Shown: positions 17,722 to 27,072 of the stretch, piece by piece | Layout of the letters: every line of letters starts with the position of its first letter | Numbering within the stretch: position 1 is the first letter of the stretch | Assembly (NCBI RefSeq): GCF_014196715.1 | Contig: NZ_JACIEF010000002.1 | Coordinates: forward strand, 620,001-684,000 | DNA from: Pedobacter zeae | Lineage (GTDB): Bacteria; Bacteroidota; Bacteroidia; Sphingobacteriales; Sphingobacteriaceae | DNA length: 64,000 nt | Direction of reading: 5' to 3' | Notes under the pieces: generated by a model | Databases searched by the model: none | What the model was told of the DNA's origin: nothing | Seen by the model: only the letters and a program-made list of their open reading frames with translations | Position numbers and translations under genes: made by a program

Positions 17722-18543
17722 CTAAATCACCACCTCAAACTCATAACCCAGAAATTCTGGAACATTTATGCTCTCCACAATTTTCCAATCCTTCTTTTCT
17801 GAAATAAAATCAGGCACCACGAGTCCCGTGGTTTTGGCCGCGTAAGTGTAAAAATCCATTTTTGCAGGATGGTTTGGCGAGCAGGCATTATACGTTCTGC
17901 CGAATGCCTGTTTTTCTAAAAGTTTTACCGCAATACCTACCGCATCTGTTTGGTGGATCAGGTTTACCGGCGCTAAACCATTTGGTATATTATTTTTTCC
18001 GGCAAAAAACCTACCCGGGTTACGATCAGGACCAATTAAGCCCGCAAAGCGAATCACTGTGCAGTTTTCTGGAAATAATTCTTTAAACAGTATTTCGGCA
18101 GCTAAAACGACCCTTCCTGAATCGGTATCAGGATTGGGCTTGCTGGTTTCATTTACCGTTTTGTTTTCATCTGCATAAACACTTGTCGAACTGATTAATA
18201 CCACATGTTTGGATTTATCTTTTGCAAAGGTCAAAATTGAATTTATCTTGTTGGGATAATCAGGGAGCTCTGTGGAATTGCGCTTCGGAGGGATACAGAT
18301 AAATAAGGTGTCGGCCTCAAAAAAAGCTGGATCTGCTTTAACCGATTCTGCTGTAAAATCAACTAAAAATGGCTGTATATTTTCAGCTTCAAGCATGGTT
18401 AACTTATCCTGACTTGTGGTAGAACCTTTAACCGCATAATTTAACCCGATCAGTTTTTTGGCAAGGGCCAATCCGAACCAACCGCAACCTAAAATCGATA
18501 TATTTTTAACATTGCTTTCGTACTTGGTATTATCTTGAATCAT
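17722..18543 (-). CDS. NAD(P)-binding oxidoreductase of the SDR/YeeZ type
   Basis: A 273-residue Rossmann protein. The nucleotide-binding motif is ISILGCGWFGLALAKKL (G19, G21, G24 from the ATG at 18543). Later landmarks are VLISSTSVYAD, the SDR-like Ser/Tyr strand, and AGLIGPDRNPGRFF. This pattern fits the extended-SDR-like YeeZ group, whose substrates are unknown. A TTG three codons upstream is possible but the ATG is preferred. It follows another SDR gene by 47 bp on the same strand and the two are probably co-transcribed. Confidence 0.8.
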   Translation of the reverse strand: MIQDNTKYESNVKNISILGCGWFGLALAKKLIGLNYAVKGSTTSQDKLTMLEAENIQPFLVDFTAESVKADPAFFEADTLFICIPPKRNSTELPDYPNKINSILTFAKDKSKHVVLISSTSVYADENKTVNETSKPNPDTDSGRVVLAAEILFKELFPENCTVIRFAGLIGPDRNPGRFFAGKNNIPNGLAPVNLIHQTDAVGIAVKLLEKQAFGRTYNACSPNHPAKMDFYTYAAKTTGLVVPDFISEKKDWKIVESINVPEFLGYEFEVVI

Positions 18544-18590
18544 TGGTGCCAAAGATAAATACTTGGCACCATAATTTACACCGGCTCATG

Positions 18591-19523
18591 TCAATTCTGC
18601 TTTTTATACAGTGTTTTGGATAGGTTTAAAATCCCGTCGTAATAAGTGGTAGGTTTAAAGTTGAACGCCTTTTCAAATTTGGTTGAATCGAAATGATAGT
18701 CATGATCATACTGGTAGTACATTTCTACGGTGCCTGCAACTACCTTTTTAAATAAACCTACTAAGCGTAGCATCAGTTTATTAATGGTTAAATATTGAGG
18801 CTTGGTTGCATAAACCTTTGCAGCCATTTCGATAAAAGCTTTACCGGTTATAGGAGCTGCGGTGGGCAGGTGCCATACCTGGTTCCCGGAATCGGGTGTT
18901 TGCCCCAACAGGAACAAAGCTTTTCCGGCATCTTCAATGTAAGTAAAACTGTGCAGTGTATTCGCGTCACCTATCCATTGAGCTTTGTCTTTTTTAGCAA
19001 ATTTATCAAGAACCATCATGTCAAGAAAGCTGTTCATGGAGTCTGTTCCGTAAAAATCGGCGGCACGGGCAATGGTTACGTTAATGTGGCCTGCTTTGCT
19101 CTCATCCATTAACTGCTGAGCTACTTTTGCCCTTACTTTGCCTTTCAGGCTGCAGGGTTGGTAAGGTGTATCTTCAGTCATGGGGCCATTTACCAGGCCA
19201 TACATATAAACATTATCGAAAAAAATTAGCCTGGCACCGGTACGTTTGGTTAAGTTAATTACATTTTGAATGATAATGGGCCATTGTTGTTGCCAAATTT
19301 GGGCATCGTAAACCAAGCCGGCACACAGGTATATTACTTTCGAACCCTCGGCTGCTGCGAAAAGTTCAGCTTCATTTAACAAATCGGCCTTAACCCAGCT
19401 TAAATTGGGTTGGTCTGTAGAAATCGGTTTGCGGCTAACTAATCTGGTGGTTTCGTTAGTTTTGATTAATTCTCTCGTTAGTGCGTTTGCTGTTGGTCCG
19501 CCGGCGCCAAGTATAGTATGCAT
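18591..19523 (-). CDS. NAD-dependent epimerase/dehydratase (extended SDR)
   Basis: A 310-residue extended SDR. The dinucleotide motif is MHTILGAGGPTANAL (G6-x2-G9 variation on GxxGxxG). The active-site region IFFDNVYMYGLVNGPM shows the tyrosine that usually pairs with a YxxxK Lys, but here the Lys is not in the standard place, so the catalytic type is uncertain; atypical SDRs of this kind often bind NADP without classical activity. It lies between a Crp-like regulator (upstream, same strand) and a second NAD(P)-binding gene, so it may be a target of that regulator. Confidence 0.82.
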   Translation of the reverse strand: MHTILGAGGPTANALTRELIKTNETTRLVSRKPISTDQPNLSWVKADLLNEAELFAAAEGSKVIYLCAGLVYDAQIWQQQWPIIIQNVINLTKRTGARLIFFDNVYMYGLVNGPMTEDTPYQPCSLKGKVRAKVAQQLMDESKAGHINVTIARAADFYGTDSMNSFLDMMVLDKFAKKDKAQWIGDANTLHSFTYIEDAGKALFLLGQTPDSGNQVWHLPTAAPITGKAFIEMAAKVYATKPQYLTINKLMLRLVGLFKKVVAGTVEMYYQYDHDYHFDSTKFEKAFNFKPTTYYDGILNLSKTLYKKQN

Positions 19524-19610
19524 GTCTTCGTTTTTTTGATTAGTTCAAAGTTATGCCGCATAGAACCACGAAAACGTTAACAAAAGATAAGGATTTTAGA
19601 TTATTCAGAT

Positions 19611-19648
19611 TTGACAACTTTAATAGTTGTTTACCACGAAGTTGTCAA
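19611..19648. repeat. Inverted repeat TTGACAACTT / AAGTTGTCAA
   Basis: A perfect 10-bp inverted repeat with an 18-nt loop that itself contains AATAGTTGTTT. It lies just past the stop of the Crp-like gene. There is no T-run, so it is not a typical terminator. Confidence 0.55.
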
Positions 19649-19653
19649 CTCTT

Positions 19654-20253
19654 TTATTGCAAAAGTGTTCGTTTGCGGATACGGGAAAGTGAGACAGGCG
19701 TAATGCCTAAAAAATTGGCAATAAAGTGTTGCGGAATACGCTGGAAAATATCTTTAGCCGTTTTTTCAAGCATGGTGTAACGCTCTTCGGGGCTTTGGGT
19801 AATAAAGGCAGTAACCCTGTCTTCATAACAACAGATGTAATGTTCTGCTACCAGCCGGCCAAAGCGCTCCATTTTTAAAGCTAATAACGGATGACTTAAC
19901 ATTTGTTGAAGATTTTGATATGAAATCATCACCAAGTCTGTTTCTTCAATTGCCTGAATATAATTGGTGTTGAGCGTGCGTTTCAAGAAACTTTTATATG
20001 CACTCATCAACTCATTTTCAAAGCTAAAATATCCGGTAATTTCCTGTCCGTCTTTAATATGGTAGTAACGAACGGCACCACGGGTAATAAAACACATGTA
20101 GTCGCATACTTTTCCTTCAACGATAAAATGTTCCTTTTTCTTTAGCGTGGAAAAACTCAGGTGTTGACTTAAGATTTCCCATTCATCTTCTTCAAAGGTG
20201 ACAAATTGAGCTAAACCGGTTCTAAAAGCATTGATTTTACATTGTTTATCCAT
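19654..20253 (-). CDS. Crp/Fnr-family transcriptional regulator
   Basis: A 199-residue regulator. Residues about 20-120 form a cNMP-binding-type beta roll (FIVEGKVCDYMCFITRGAVRYY), and the C-terminal end has a short helix-turn-helix (IANFLGITPVSLSRIRKR). The phosphate-binding cassette arginine and glutamate of true cAMP receptors are not evident, so the effector is probably different or absent. This short form is very common in Bacteroidota, usually next to a gene it controls. Here the candidates are the two NAD(P)-binding genes downstream on the same strand. tdk lies 48 bp upstream of it on the same strand. Confidence 0.9.
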   Translation of the reverse strand: MDKQCKINAFRTGLAQFVTFEEDEWEILSQHLSFSTLKKKEHFIVEGKVCDYMCFITRGAVRYYHIKDGQEITGYFSFENELMSAYKSFLKRTLNTNYIQAIEETDLVMISYQNLQQMLSHPLLALKMERFGRLVAEHYICCYEDRVTAFITQSPEERYTMLEKTAKDIFQRIPQHFIANFLGITPVSLSRIRKRTLLQ

Positions 20254-20301
20254 ATCAATAACAGATCATGTTTAAAGATACAGTTTAATCGGGAATAGCG
20301 A

Positions 20302-20883
20302 TTATCTTTTATCGAGATTATAACATGCCCTGCAGCGCGGCTCGTAACTTTCTTTTTCGCCCAATAAAACAGTAGCTTCGTCAGCAACAGTCCGGTAACT
20401 GTACAAGGCAGGGTTTCCGCAGCAAACACAAACCGCATTTACTTTGGTAACGTGTTCGGCAATGGCCATTAAAGCCGGCATCGGGCCAAAGGGTTTACCT
20501 GTAAAATCCATATCCAGGCCGGCAACAATAACGCGTATGCCTTTAAGGGCCAGCTTGTTACAAACATCTGGCAGTTCATCATCAAAAAACTGGGCCTCAT
20601 CTATACCCACTACCTGCGTAGTGGTACCCAGTAATAAAATGGCCGATGCACTGTCGACAGGGGTAGAGTTAATGGAGTTTAAGTCGTGAGAAACCACCGC
20701 AGTTTCGTGGTAGCGTGTATCGGTACGGGGTTTAAAAATTTCGACATTCAGTTTAGCAATCTGAGCTCTTTTTAACCTTCTGATCAGTTCTTCGGTTTTA
20801 CCCGAAAACATGGAACCGCATACCACTTCAATGCTGCCCGAAAATTCGCCCCTTCTTCTAAAATTTTGTTCGCTAAATAACAT
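20302..20883 (-). CDS. tdk: Thymidine kinase
   Basis: A 193-residue type II thymidine kinase (salvage of thymidine to dTMP). The P-loop [11 protein letters not shown] (residues 23-33) is followed by the DEAQFF motif with the catalytic Glu96, the lasso-like region [11 protein letters not shown] and the zinc-binding cysteines C152, C155, C184 and C187. Length and motif order match the cellular and bacterial TK1 family exactly. The start is unambiguous. It is followed by the Crp-like gene on the same strand. Confidence 0.96.
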   Translation of the reverse strand: MLFSEQNFRRRGEFSGSIEVVCGSMFSGKTEELIRRLKRAQIAKLNVEIFKPRTDTRYHETAVVSHDLNSINSTPVDSASAILLLGTTTQVVGIDEAQFFDDELPDVCNKLALKGIRVIVAGLDMDFTGKPFGPMPALMAIAEHVTKVNAVCVCCGNPALYSYRTVADEATVLLGEKESYEPRCRACYNLDKR

Positions 20884-21005
20884 GCCTGTTTTTTTATGCC
20901 CCTATGTCCGTTCTATAATTTTAAACCGAACAAATATGAGAATTATGTGTTATTTTTGAACACATAGTTACCAACATAAATCGACTAATAATTCGTTTTA
21001 ACTTT

Positions 21006-22175
21006 ATGATGAACCAACAAGATATTTTCAGAAAGATCGGTAGTATTTTAACAGAATTAAATGAGCAATACCAGTTTTTAGCCCAGAATCCTCAGCAATT
21101 AAACGATTTGGAACTGGAACTCTTTTTAGCCAATGCCCATTTCCTTTCTGATCATGTTAATATCGTCAAAAAATTAAATGCCACAATAGAAAATAAACAG
21201 ACCGAGCCTGGAAACCATGCCTTGTTGGCCGAACAGAATACCATTATCTTGCCGGAAGCCGAAAAAAGTTATTTGGAAGATGAGGAGTGTTTTGATCCGC
21301 AGGAACTTGAAGAGGTGGTAGCAGCCGAGGAAGAAGAGGAACGGGTGGATATGAAGCCGGAACAGGAGGTTATTGATGATGAAATTAGTAAGGAAGAAAA
21401 AGCCGAGACGCTTTTAAAGAATGATTTTTTCAAACCTGATCAGGATGACCACACTTTCGAATTTGTATTGAATGCGCATGATGAAAACGATCAGTTTGAT
21501 TATGAAGCAAAACCTGTAGAAGAAATTTTCGACCGTCCATTAAGTAAAGAAGAGGCAGAGATTTTAGCTCAGAAAAAGAAAATACATGAAAAAGAAGAAG
21601 CTTTAGGGGTACAGCCGGAGCCTATATCAACACAAGAAGATGAAATTGGTCCGGAACCTTTTTTAATTCGACATGTAGAAGAAGAACCACCAATAACAAC
21701 TGAAGAACCGGTTGCAGTTGGTAAAGAAGAAGAACCGGTTTCTGTGTCAAGCCAACCCATTGAGGCGCTTAGGGATGTCAAACTGGATGATCCTGTTATT
21801 TCGCCACCTGTTGAGCAGGAGCGGCCTTTATTTCGGCCCGAAGCTGTTCCTGTAAAACCAGCTCCACAACCTGCTCCAAGCTTAAACGATCTGCTTGCCA
21901 AAACAAACGGAAAAAGCGAGCAGCCTGTTAAAGCGCCAATTGCTGATTTAAAGCAGGCAATTAGCCTAAATGAAAAATTACTTTTTATTAAAGACCTGTT
22001 TGGCGGATATAACCTGGCCTACTCGGAAGTTATTGATATCATTAATAAAATGAGCAGTTTCGAAGCTGCCGACACCTACCTTCAAAATAATTACGCTGCG
22101 AAAAATAACTGGGCCAATAAACAGGCTACTGTTGATCAGTTTTACGAGCTGCTGAACAGAAGGTTTAGTAAGTAG
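21006..22175 (+). CDS. Acidic protein of unknown function with conserved C-terminal helical domain
   Basis: A 389-residue protein I cannot assign. The N-terminal 70 residues are predicted helical (MNQQDIFRKIGSIL). Residues about 85-300 are disordered-looking and extremely rich in Glu, Pro and Val, with runs such as EEEEERVDMKPEQE. The last 75 residues (ISLNEKLLFIKDLFGGYNLA and on) form a compact, conserved-looking helical domain that I recall in other Bacteroidota proteins of unknown function. There is no signal peptide or membrane segment, so it is cytosolic. It converges on the mre/rodA operon and diverges from tdk. A TATTTTTG -7-like box at 20951-20958 may be its promoter. Confidence 0.75.
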   Translation: MMNQQDIFRKIGSILTELNEQYQFLAQNPQQLNDLELELFLANAHFLSDHVNIVKKLNATIENKQTEPGNHALLAEQNTIILPEAEKSYLEDEECFDPQELEEVVAAEEEEERVDMKPEQEVIDDEISKEEKAETLLKNDFFKPDQDDHTFEFVLNAHDENDQFDYEAKPVEEIFDRPLSKEEAEILAQKKKIHEKEEALGVQPEPISTQEDEIGPEPFLIRHVEEEPPITTEEPVAVGKEEEPVSVSSQPIEALRDVKLDDPVISPPVEQERPLFRPEAVPVKPAPQPAPSLNDLLAKTNGKSEQPVKAPIADLKQAISLNEKLLFIKDLFGGYNLAYSEVIDIINKMSSFEAADTYLQNNYAAKNNWANKQATVDQFYELLNRRFSK

Positions 22176-22203
22176 GGTGATGGATCAGTAAACGACCGGT
22201 TTT

Positions 22204-22308
22204 CGTCATACTGAACTTGTTTCAGTATCTATCATGTATTTGTTGTTTATAACCAACATGCACGGGATTAGCATTTGTAATGCCGGTTAAAATTTATTCA
22301 GGATGACG
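22204..22308. repeat. Dispersed dyad repeat with internal insert
   Basis: The arms CGTCATACTGAACTTGTTTC (from 22204) and AATTTATTCAGGATGACG (to 22308) match the element at 17639, but about 60 bp of unrelated sequence separates them. It is in the convergent gap before rodA. Confidence 0.65.
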
Positions 22309-22326
22309 CATCTCTGTTGAGGTATT

Positions 22327-22360
22327 GACTCCAGACTAAGGACTCCTGACTTAGGACTAA
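22327..22360. repeat. 14-bp tandem repeat at the end of rodA
   Basis: Two 14-bp units (GACTCCAGACTAAG, GACTCCTGACTTAG) and a partial third (GACTAA) lie at the rodA stop codon. It is another locally unique micro-repeat. Confidence 0.6.
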
Positions 22361-23619
22361 ATAAATCCCATACGGTTAGAATCCAGTTTTAAAAAGATAA
22401 ACAACAGGATGGTGAAACTCCATAATGACGATCCGCCGTAGCTGATGAATGGTAATGGAATACCGATTACGGGAATGATCCCAATCGTCATCCCGATATT
22501 GATAAACACGTGGAAAAACAGGATACAGGCCACACTATAGCCATAAACCCTGGAGAAGGTAGACCGTTGCCTTTCAGCCAGGTTGATCAGCCTGAGCAAT
22601 AAGAATAGGTATAGGCCGATTACAACCGAACAGCCCACAAAGCCCCATTCTTCGCCAATGGTAGAAAAAATGAAGTCGGTACTTTGAGCAGGTACATAAC
22701 CATATTTAGTTTGGGTACCCTGTAAAAAACCACGACCGGTTGCCTGCCCCGAGCCAATGGCAATCTGCGATTGAATTACATTATAGCCTGCTCCCTTGTT
22801 ATCAGCCTTAAGGCCCAACATCAATTCGATACGGCTACGCTGATGGGGAGCTAAAACTTTTTCGTAAGCAATTTTAACCACAAAAAGATACACAATCGCA
22901 ATAATGGTGACCAGAACGGTTGAAATAATGATTTTTTGTTTTCTCCTGTTATTATAAATGAAAAGTCCGCCAATGGTCGTCAGAATAAGGACTAGTACAT
23001 AAGTTGGCACCAGGAAATCAGCAACAAACAATACAATCATTCCTAAGAAGATCAGAAGAAAATAGCCTGATAAACCCTCGCGGTATAAAGGGAACATAAA
23101 GGCAAGAAACACCAATGCCGAACCTGTATCGGGTTGCAACATGATGAGTAAAAGTGGCGCCAGTACAATAAGTCCGGCAATGACGATCGATTTAAAATCC
23201 CTGAATTTGGGATTAAACGTACTCACATACCTCGCCAAAAGCAGGGCGGTGCCAAATTTGGCAAATTCTGAGGGTTGCAGCCTAAAAGAACCAATAGGGA
23301 TCCAGGCCTGGTTCCCGCCTACATTGCGGCCCACAAATAATACTACAACGAGTAAAAAGAGCGTAGCGCCATAAATAAAAGGTGCAAATACGTTAAATAA
23401 CCTTCCGTCGAACAATAAGATCGATAAGCCCAATATCAGCCCTGTAATTACGTAAATTAGCTGTTTGCCATAACTGCTCGAAAAATCGAAGCCTGTTGCT
23501 TTATCGGGATTGTAGATAGAAGCATAAACATTGATAAAGCCAATTGCACACAATGCTATGTAGATTAAAACGGTAATCCAGTCTACATTAAAAAAGAAAC
23601 GGTTTCCCTGTTGTTGCAT
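22357..23619 (-). CDS. rodA: Peptidoglycan glycosyltransferase RodA
   Basis: A 420-residue SEDS-family membrane protein with about ten hydrophobic segments. It polymerises lipid II in the cell wall with its partner PBP2 during rod elongation. Family marks seen are LQPSEFAKFG, the catalytic-loop region around MLQPDTGSALVF, and the C-terminal PLPFISYGGSSLW. It is the last gene of the operon mreB-mreC-mreD-mrdA-rodA and starts two bases after the mrdA stop codon, so translational coupling is likely. Confidence 0.96.
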   Translation of the reverse strand: MQQQGNRFFFNVDWITVLIYIALCAIGFINVYASIYNPDKATGFDFSSSYGKQLIYVITGLILGLSILLFDGRLFNVFAPFIYGATLFLLVVVLFVGRNVGGNQAWIPIGSFRLQPSEFAKFGTALLLARYVSTFNPKFRDFKSIVIAGLIVLAPLLLIMLQPDTGSALVFLAFMFPLYREGLSGYFLLIFLGMIVLFVADFLVPTYVLVLILTTIGGLFIYNNRRKQKIIISTVLVTIIAIVYLFVVKIAYEKVLAPHQRSRIELMLGLKADNKGAGYNVIQSQIAIGSGQATGRGFLQGTQTKYGYVPAQSTDFIFSTIGEEWGFVGCSVVIGLYLFLLLRLINLAERQRSTFSRVYGYSVACILFFHVFINIGMTIGIIPVIGIPLPFISYGGSSLWSFTILLFIFLKLDSNRMGFI

Positions 23620-23621
23620 CT

Positions 23622-25631
23622 TTATTTATTGGTTACAGGTTTATGGTTTACAATGGCTTGGTTTACTTTAGGCTTTTTAGTAGAGGTTTGCTTTATTATT
23701 GCCGGCTTTATTTTTAAACTGTCTTTAACCTTTTTAAGCGAATCTGCCTTTTTCAGGTTTAAACTATCCAATTTCGTCAATTTAACCTTTTTTGTCTTAT
23801 CGATCAAAGCAGGTAAAAGATTGGTTTCTGAGAACGCTTTTACAGTATACCCATTAGAACGTGGTTTAATACTGTCAGTTAAATATTTTTCAACGATAAA
23901 ACTCGATATTGGTGCAGCATAAGATCCTCCGTAGCCACCATTTTCTACAATCACGGCAATGGCAATTTTAGGTTGGTCCATTGGTGCAAAGCCGATAAAT
24001 ACCGAGTGGTTTTTGCCGTGTGGATTTTGTACCGTGCCGGTTTTACCGCACATGGTGATATTGGGTATTTGCGATTCTTTTGCTGTTCCCCATGGGCTGT
24101 TAACTGCATCTCTCATTCCGTTAATTACTATAGGGAAATATTGTGCATCAACACCTACATAATTTTTAACCACATACTCTTTCTTCACCACATTTTTATC
24201 GCCAATTCCTTTAATTAGGTGCGGTTTTAAATAATAACCACGGTTGGCAATGGCAGCCATCACATTGGCCATTTGCAATGGGGTAGAGGTAATTTCACCC
24301 TGCCCAATCGCCTGCGAAATTACAGTGGTGTATCCCCACCGTTTACCATAAATTTTATCATAATGTTCTGCCGGATAGAAGATGCCCTTTTTTTCGAAAG
24401 GCATATCGATGCCCAACTTCTGGCCAAAACCCCATTTCATGATCTGTTCGTGCCAGTGCGCATAGGTTTGGCGTTGGTTTTTCATGCCGTTTTTAGTGAT
24501 GATGTTCTGAAAAACATGGCAAAAATAAGTATTGCAGGAACGGGCGATACCCCTTTGCATGTTAATGGTACCGTCTACGTGTTCGCATTTCACTTTATGG
24601 TTTCCGGCCATGTAGTAACCCGGACAGAAAAAGGTGGTATTTGGATCGATAGCGCCATCTTGCAAGGCAACAAGTGCATCAACCGGTTTAAATGACGATC
24701 CCGGCGAATACTGCCCTGCAATAGGCCGTATAAGCTGCGGACGGTAAGGGTTTGCTATCAAATTCATGTAGTTTTTTCCCCAATCTTTACCTACTAATTG
24801 GTTAGGATCATATCCCGGACTGCTCACGAAAGCCAAAATCTCTCCCGTTGCCGGTTCGATAGCTACAATTGCCCCTACCTTATTTTTCATCAGCTCTTCG
24901 CCAAGACGTTGAATCCTGATGTCTAAAGAAGAAATTAAGCGTTCACCTGATACGGCATTGACATCATATTTTCCATTGGCATAGCTGCCCTGGGCAATGT
25001 TTTTGGCATCGTACAAGGTATTGATCACCCCTTTTTCGCCACGTAAAAAATTTTCATAAGAACGCTCTAAACCGCTTTTGCCAATAAAATCGCCAGGTTT
25101 ATAGTAACCTTCAGATTTTTCAATATCATCGGGGCTTACTTCCTTAACATAGCCAAAAAGCTGGCCGGCAATACTGTCCGGGTAATGCCTGATCGTTCTG
25201 TCCTGTGTTCTGAAACCCGGAAAACGGTACATGATTTCCTGCAAGCGGGCGTAACTTTGTACTGAAATCTGCCGTTCAAAAAAAGTGGACTGGTAAGTAG
25301 ATTGTGCCCTTGCTTTTTTCAGTTTTTTACGCACATCTTCAACGGTAATTTCCAGGGCATTGGCAAGTGCTAAAGTATCAAAAGGTTTAACCTCATTTGG
25401 GATGACCATTAAATCATAAACAGGTTCGTTCTGCACAATTACTTTCATGTTACGATCAAGAATGGCACCACGGGCAGGGTATTTGTAAATTTTACGCAAC
25501 ACGTTACTTTCGGCAGAGCTGAACGCTTTATCGCTGATAATCTGGATATAAAATAATTTACCCAACAAAATCAGCGCGATTACAATAAATAATCCCTGAA
25601 CGATATATTTCCGGTTAAATAACTGATCCAT
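23622..25631 (-). CDS. mrdA: Penicillin-binding protein 2 (PBP2, transpeptidase)
   Basis: A 669-residue class B PBP that cross-links peptidoglycan in the elongasome. A single N-terminal membrane helix (about 13-29) is followed by the PBP dimerisation/pedestal domain (GAILDRNMKVIVQN) and the transpeptidase domain with the active-site SPGSSFK (SxxK), RSCN (SxN) and CGKTGT (KTG) motifs. A Lys/Pro-rich tail of about 70 residues extends past the catalytic domain. The start codon shares one base with the stop of mreD (TAATG), showing tight coupling. It works with RodA, the next gene. Confidence 0.96.
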   Translation of the reverse strand: MDQLFNRKYIVQGLFIVIALILLGKLFYIQIISDKAFSSAESNVLRKIYKYPARGAILDRNMKVIVQNEPVYDLMVIPNEVKPFDTLALANALEITVEDVRKKLKKARAQSTYQSTFFERQISVQSYARLQEIMYRFPGFRTQDRTIRHYPDSIAGQLFGYVKEVSPDDIEKSEGYYKPGDFIGKSGLERSYENFLRGEKGVINTLYDAKNIAQGSYANGKYDVNAVSGERLISSLDIRIQRLGEELMKNKVGAIVAIEPATGEILAFVSSPGYDPNQLVGKDWGKNYMNLIANPYRPQLIRPIAGQYSPGSSFKPVDALVALQDGAIDPNTTFFCPGYYMAGNHKVKCEHVDGTINMQRGIARSCNTYFCHVFQNIITKNGMKNQRQTYAHWHEQIMKWGFGQKLGIDMPFEKKGIFYPAEHYDKIYGKRWGYTTVISQAIGQGEITSTPLQMANVMAAIANRGYYLKPHLIKGIGDKNVVKKEYVVKNYVGVDAQYFPIVINGMRDAVNSPWGTAKESQIPNITMCGKTGTVQNPHGKNHSVFIGFAPMDQPKIAIAVIVENGGYGGSYAAPISSFIVEKYLTDSIKPRSNGYTVKAFSETNLLPALIDKTKKVKLTKLDSLNLKKADSLKKVKDSLKIKPAIIKQTSTKKPKVNQAIVNHKPVTNK

Positions 25632-26146
25632 TAACGAGGTGTTCTTCTATAGAATATAAACTCTACCAATAAAATAATAAGCAGTGTAAAGATACAACTT
25701 AAGCCGCATCTCATTAAGGTATAACCAACTTCGGTTAACCTGAATGTTTCTAAAAAGAACAGCACCAAATGATGTGCAATAACGCAGAGAAAAGCATAAA
25801 GTGAAAACCATTGGAAACCCATATAACTTAAGGATGGTTCTGGGTCGTCAATTGCGTCGCGGTTTAAACTGATGGATATAAAGGATATTCTTACAAAAGC
25901 CAGCACCACGCAGGCCGTAGCGTGCACGCCCATGGTATCATAAAAGGCATCGAGGGTTAATCCTGTCCCGAATGCCAAAAGATATAATACAATGTTGGGT
26001 ATGCCAAATGGAAGCAGAAGTAAAAACAGCACATAGATAAATGGCGTAGAAAGATCGTAAAAGCCCATATTCTTGAGCAGGAATATCTGCACAAAAAGTA
26101 GCAAAAACCACCTAATCACATTTACGATTATGATTCTACTATTCAT
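25631..26146 (-). CDS. mreD: Rod shape-determining protein MreD
   Basis: A 171-residue integral membrane protein with about five hydrophobic segments and little else, as is normal for MreD. The fast-evolving sequence is poorly diagnostic, but position between mreC and mrdA and its size settle the call. It helps link MreB filaments and MreC to the wall synthases. It overlaps mreC by 8 nt at its start and mrdA by one base at its end. Confidence 0.92.
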   Translation of the reverse strand: MNSRIIIVNVIRWFLLLFVQIFLLKNMGFYDLSTPFIYVLFLLLLPFGIPNIVLYLLAFGTGLTLDAFYDTMGVHATACVVLAFVRISFISISLNRDAIDDPEPSLSYMGFQWFSLYAFLCVIAHHLVLFFLETFRLTEVGYTLMRCGLSCIFTLLIILLVEFIFYRRTPR

Positions 26147-26978
26147 TGGGTTTAACAGCGCTTTCTAAAGCTTTTTGCTCTTCAGCTTTTTTATATTTAA
26201 CCACATATACGTATTGTAATGTGCTAAAATCGGTAAATAAATTAACTTCTCCCGATAGGAAATTATCATTGGTGGCTACGTTTGGCTTGCTGATCCTGCC
26301 TACTAAGATCCCTTTCGGAAATGAAGCAAAGCCCGAAGTAACGATGGTATCGCCAACGTACATCTTAATGTGGTTGGGTACCTCTTTGATAAAGGCTTTT
26401 TTGATATCAAAATTGCCATCGCCCCAAACCAACGATCCTAAAGCATTATTCTTTTTAAGGGTAACGCTGATTTTGGTGTCTTTATGCAATAACGATTGGA
26501 TAGTTGCCAAATGTTCCGAAACATCGCGGATAAAGCCTACAACACCTTTTTGAGGAGCAATAACGGCCATTCCACTTTTAATGCCATCAATGCTGCCCTT
26601 ATTGATGGTCATGACGTTATTACGCAAAGTAATGGAGTTTTTGATCACCTTGGCTGCAAGATAGGTATAATCCTGGTTGGTTACTGTATCAACAACTTTA
26701 ACATCTTTAGCGGTATCAACGGTGGTTAAGCTTAACAGTTGGCTTTTAAGTTTGGCATTTTCAGCAGCAAGGCTATCGTTAACCATCCCAAGGTTTAAAT
26801 AACGCTTAAAAACATTTAACCGCTCGTAAGCCGTGCCTACAATTTGGTTTGTAGAGTTTAAGGTTACGCTACGCTGATAGGAGTTGTTTTTCACCGTTAG
26901 GTAGATACCAACAGTAAAAAAGATAATAAAAAGGAAAAATGCGTTGTATCTGCTGATGAAAATCCAAAGGTTACGCAT
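26139..26978 (-). CDS. mreC: Rod shape-determining protein MreC
   Basis: A 279-residue bitopic protein. One N-terminal membrane helix (about 10-27) is followed by a coiled coil (AAENAKLKSQLLSL) and the two beta-barrel modules of MreC, with landmarks INKGSIDGIKSGMAVI and KGVVGFIRDVSEHLATIQ. It scaffolds PBP2 and RodA in the periplasm. It lies 94 bp after mreB, a gap filled by a short repeat, and overlaps mreD. Confidence 0.95.
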   Translation of the reverse strand: MRNLWIFISRYNAFFLFIIFFTVGIYLTVKNNSYQRSVTLNSTNQIVGTAYERLNVFKRYLNLGMVNDSLAAENAKLKSQLLSLTTVDTAKDVKVVDTVTNQDYTYLAAKVIKNSITLRNNVMTINKGSIDGIKSGMAVIAPQKGVVGFIRDVSEHLATIQSLLHKDTKISVTLKKNNALGSLVWGDGNFDIKKAFIKEVPNHIKMYVGDTIVTSGFASFPKGILVGRISKPNVATNDNFLSGEVNLFTDFSTLQYVYVVKYKKAEEQKALESAVKPNE

Positions 26979-26981
26979 TTG

Positions 26982-27067
26982 AGTTTGGAGTTAAAAGTTC
27001 GGAGTTGGGAGTTAACAGTTTGGCGTATGAGTGGAAACTCCTAGCTCATAACCCCAAACTCCAAACT
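26982..27067. repeat. Short repeat block between mreB and mreC
   Basis: Variants of GGAGTT repeat five or six times (GTTTGGAGTT, GTTCGGAGTTGGGAGTTAAC), and the outer arms AGTTTGGAGTT (26982-26992) and AACTCCAAACT (27057-27067) are exact complements. The transcript of the operon could fold into a hairpin here, perhaps altering the mreB to mreC ratio. Confidence 0.6.
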
Positions 27068-27072
27068 GAATG

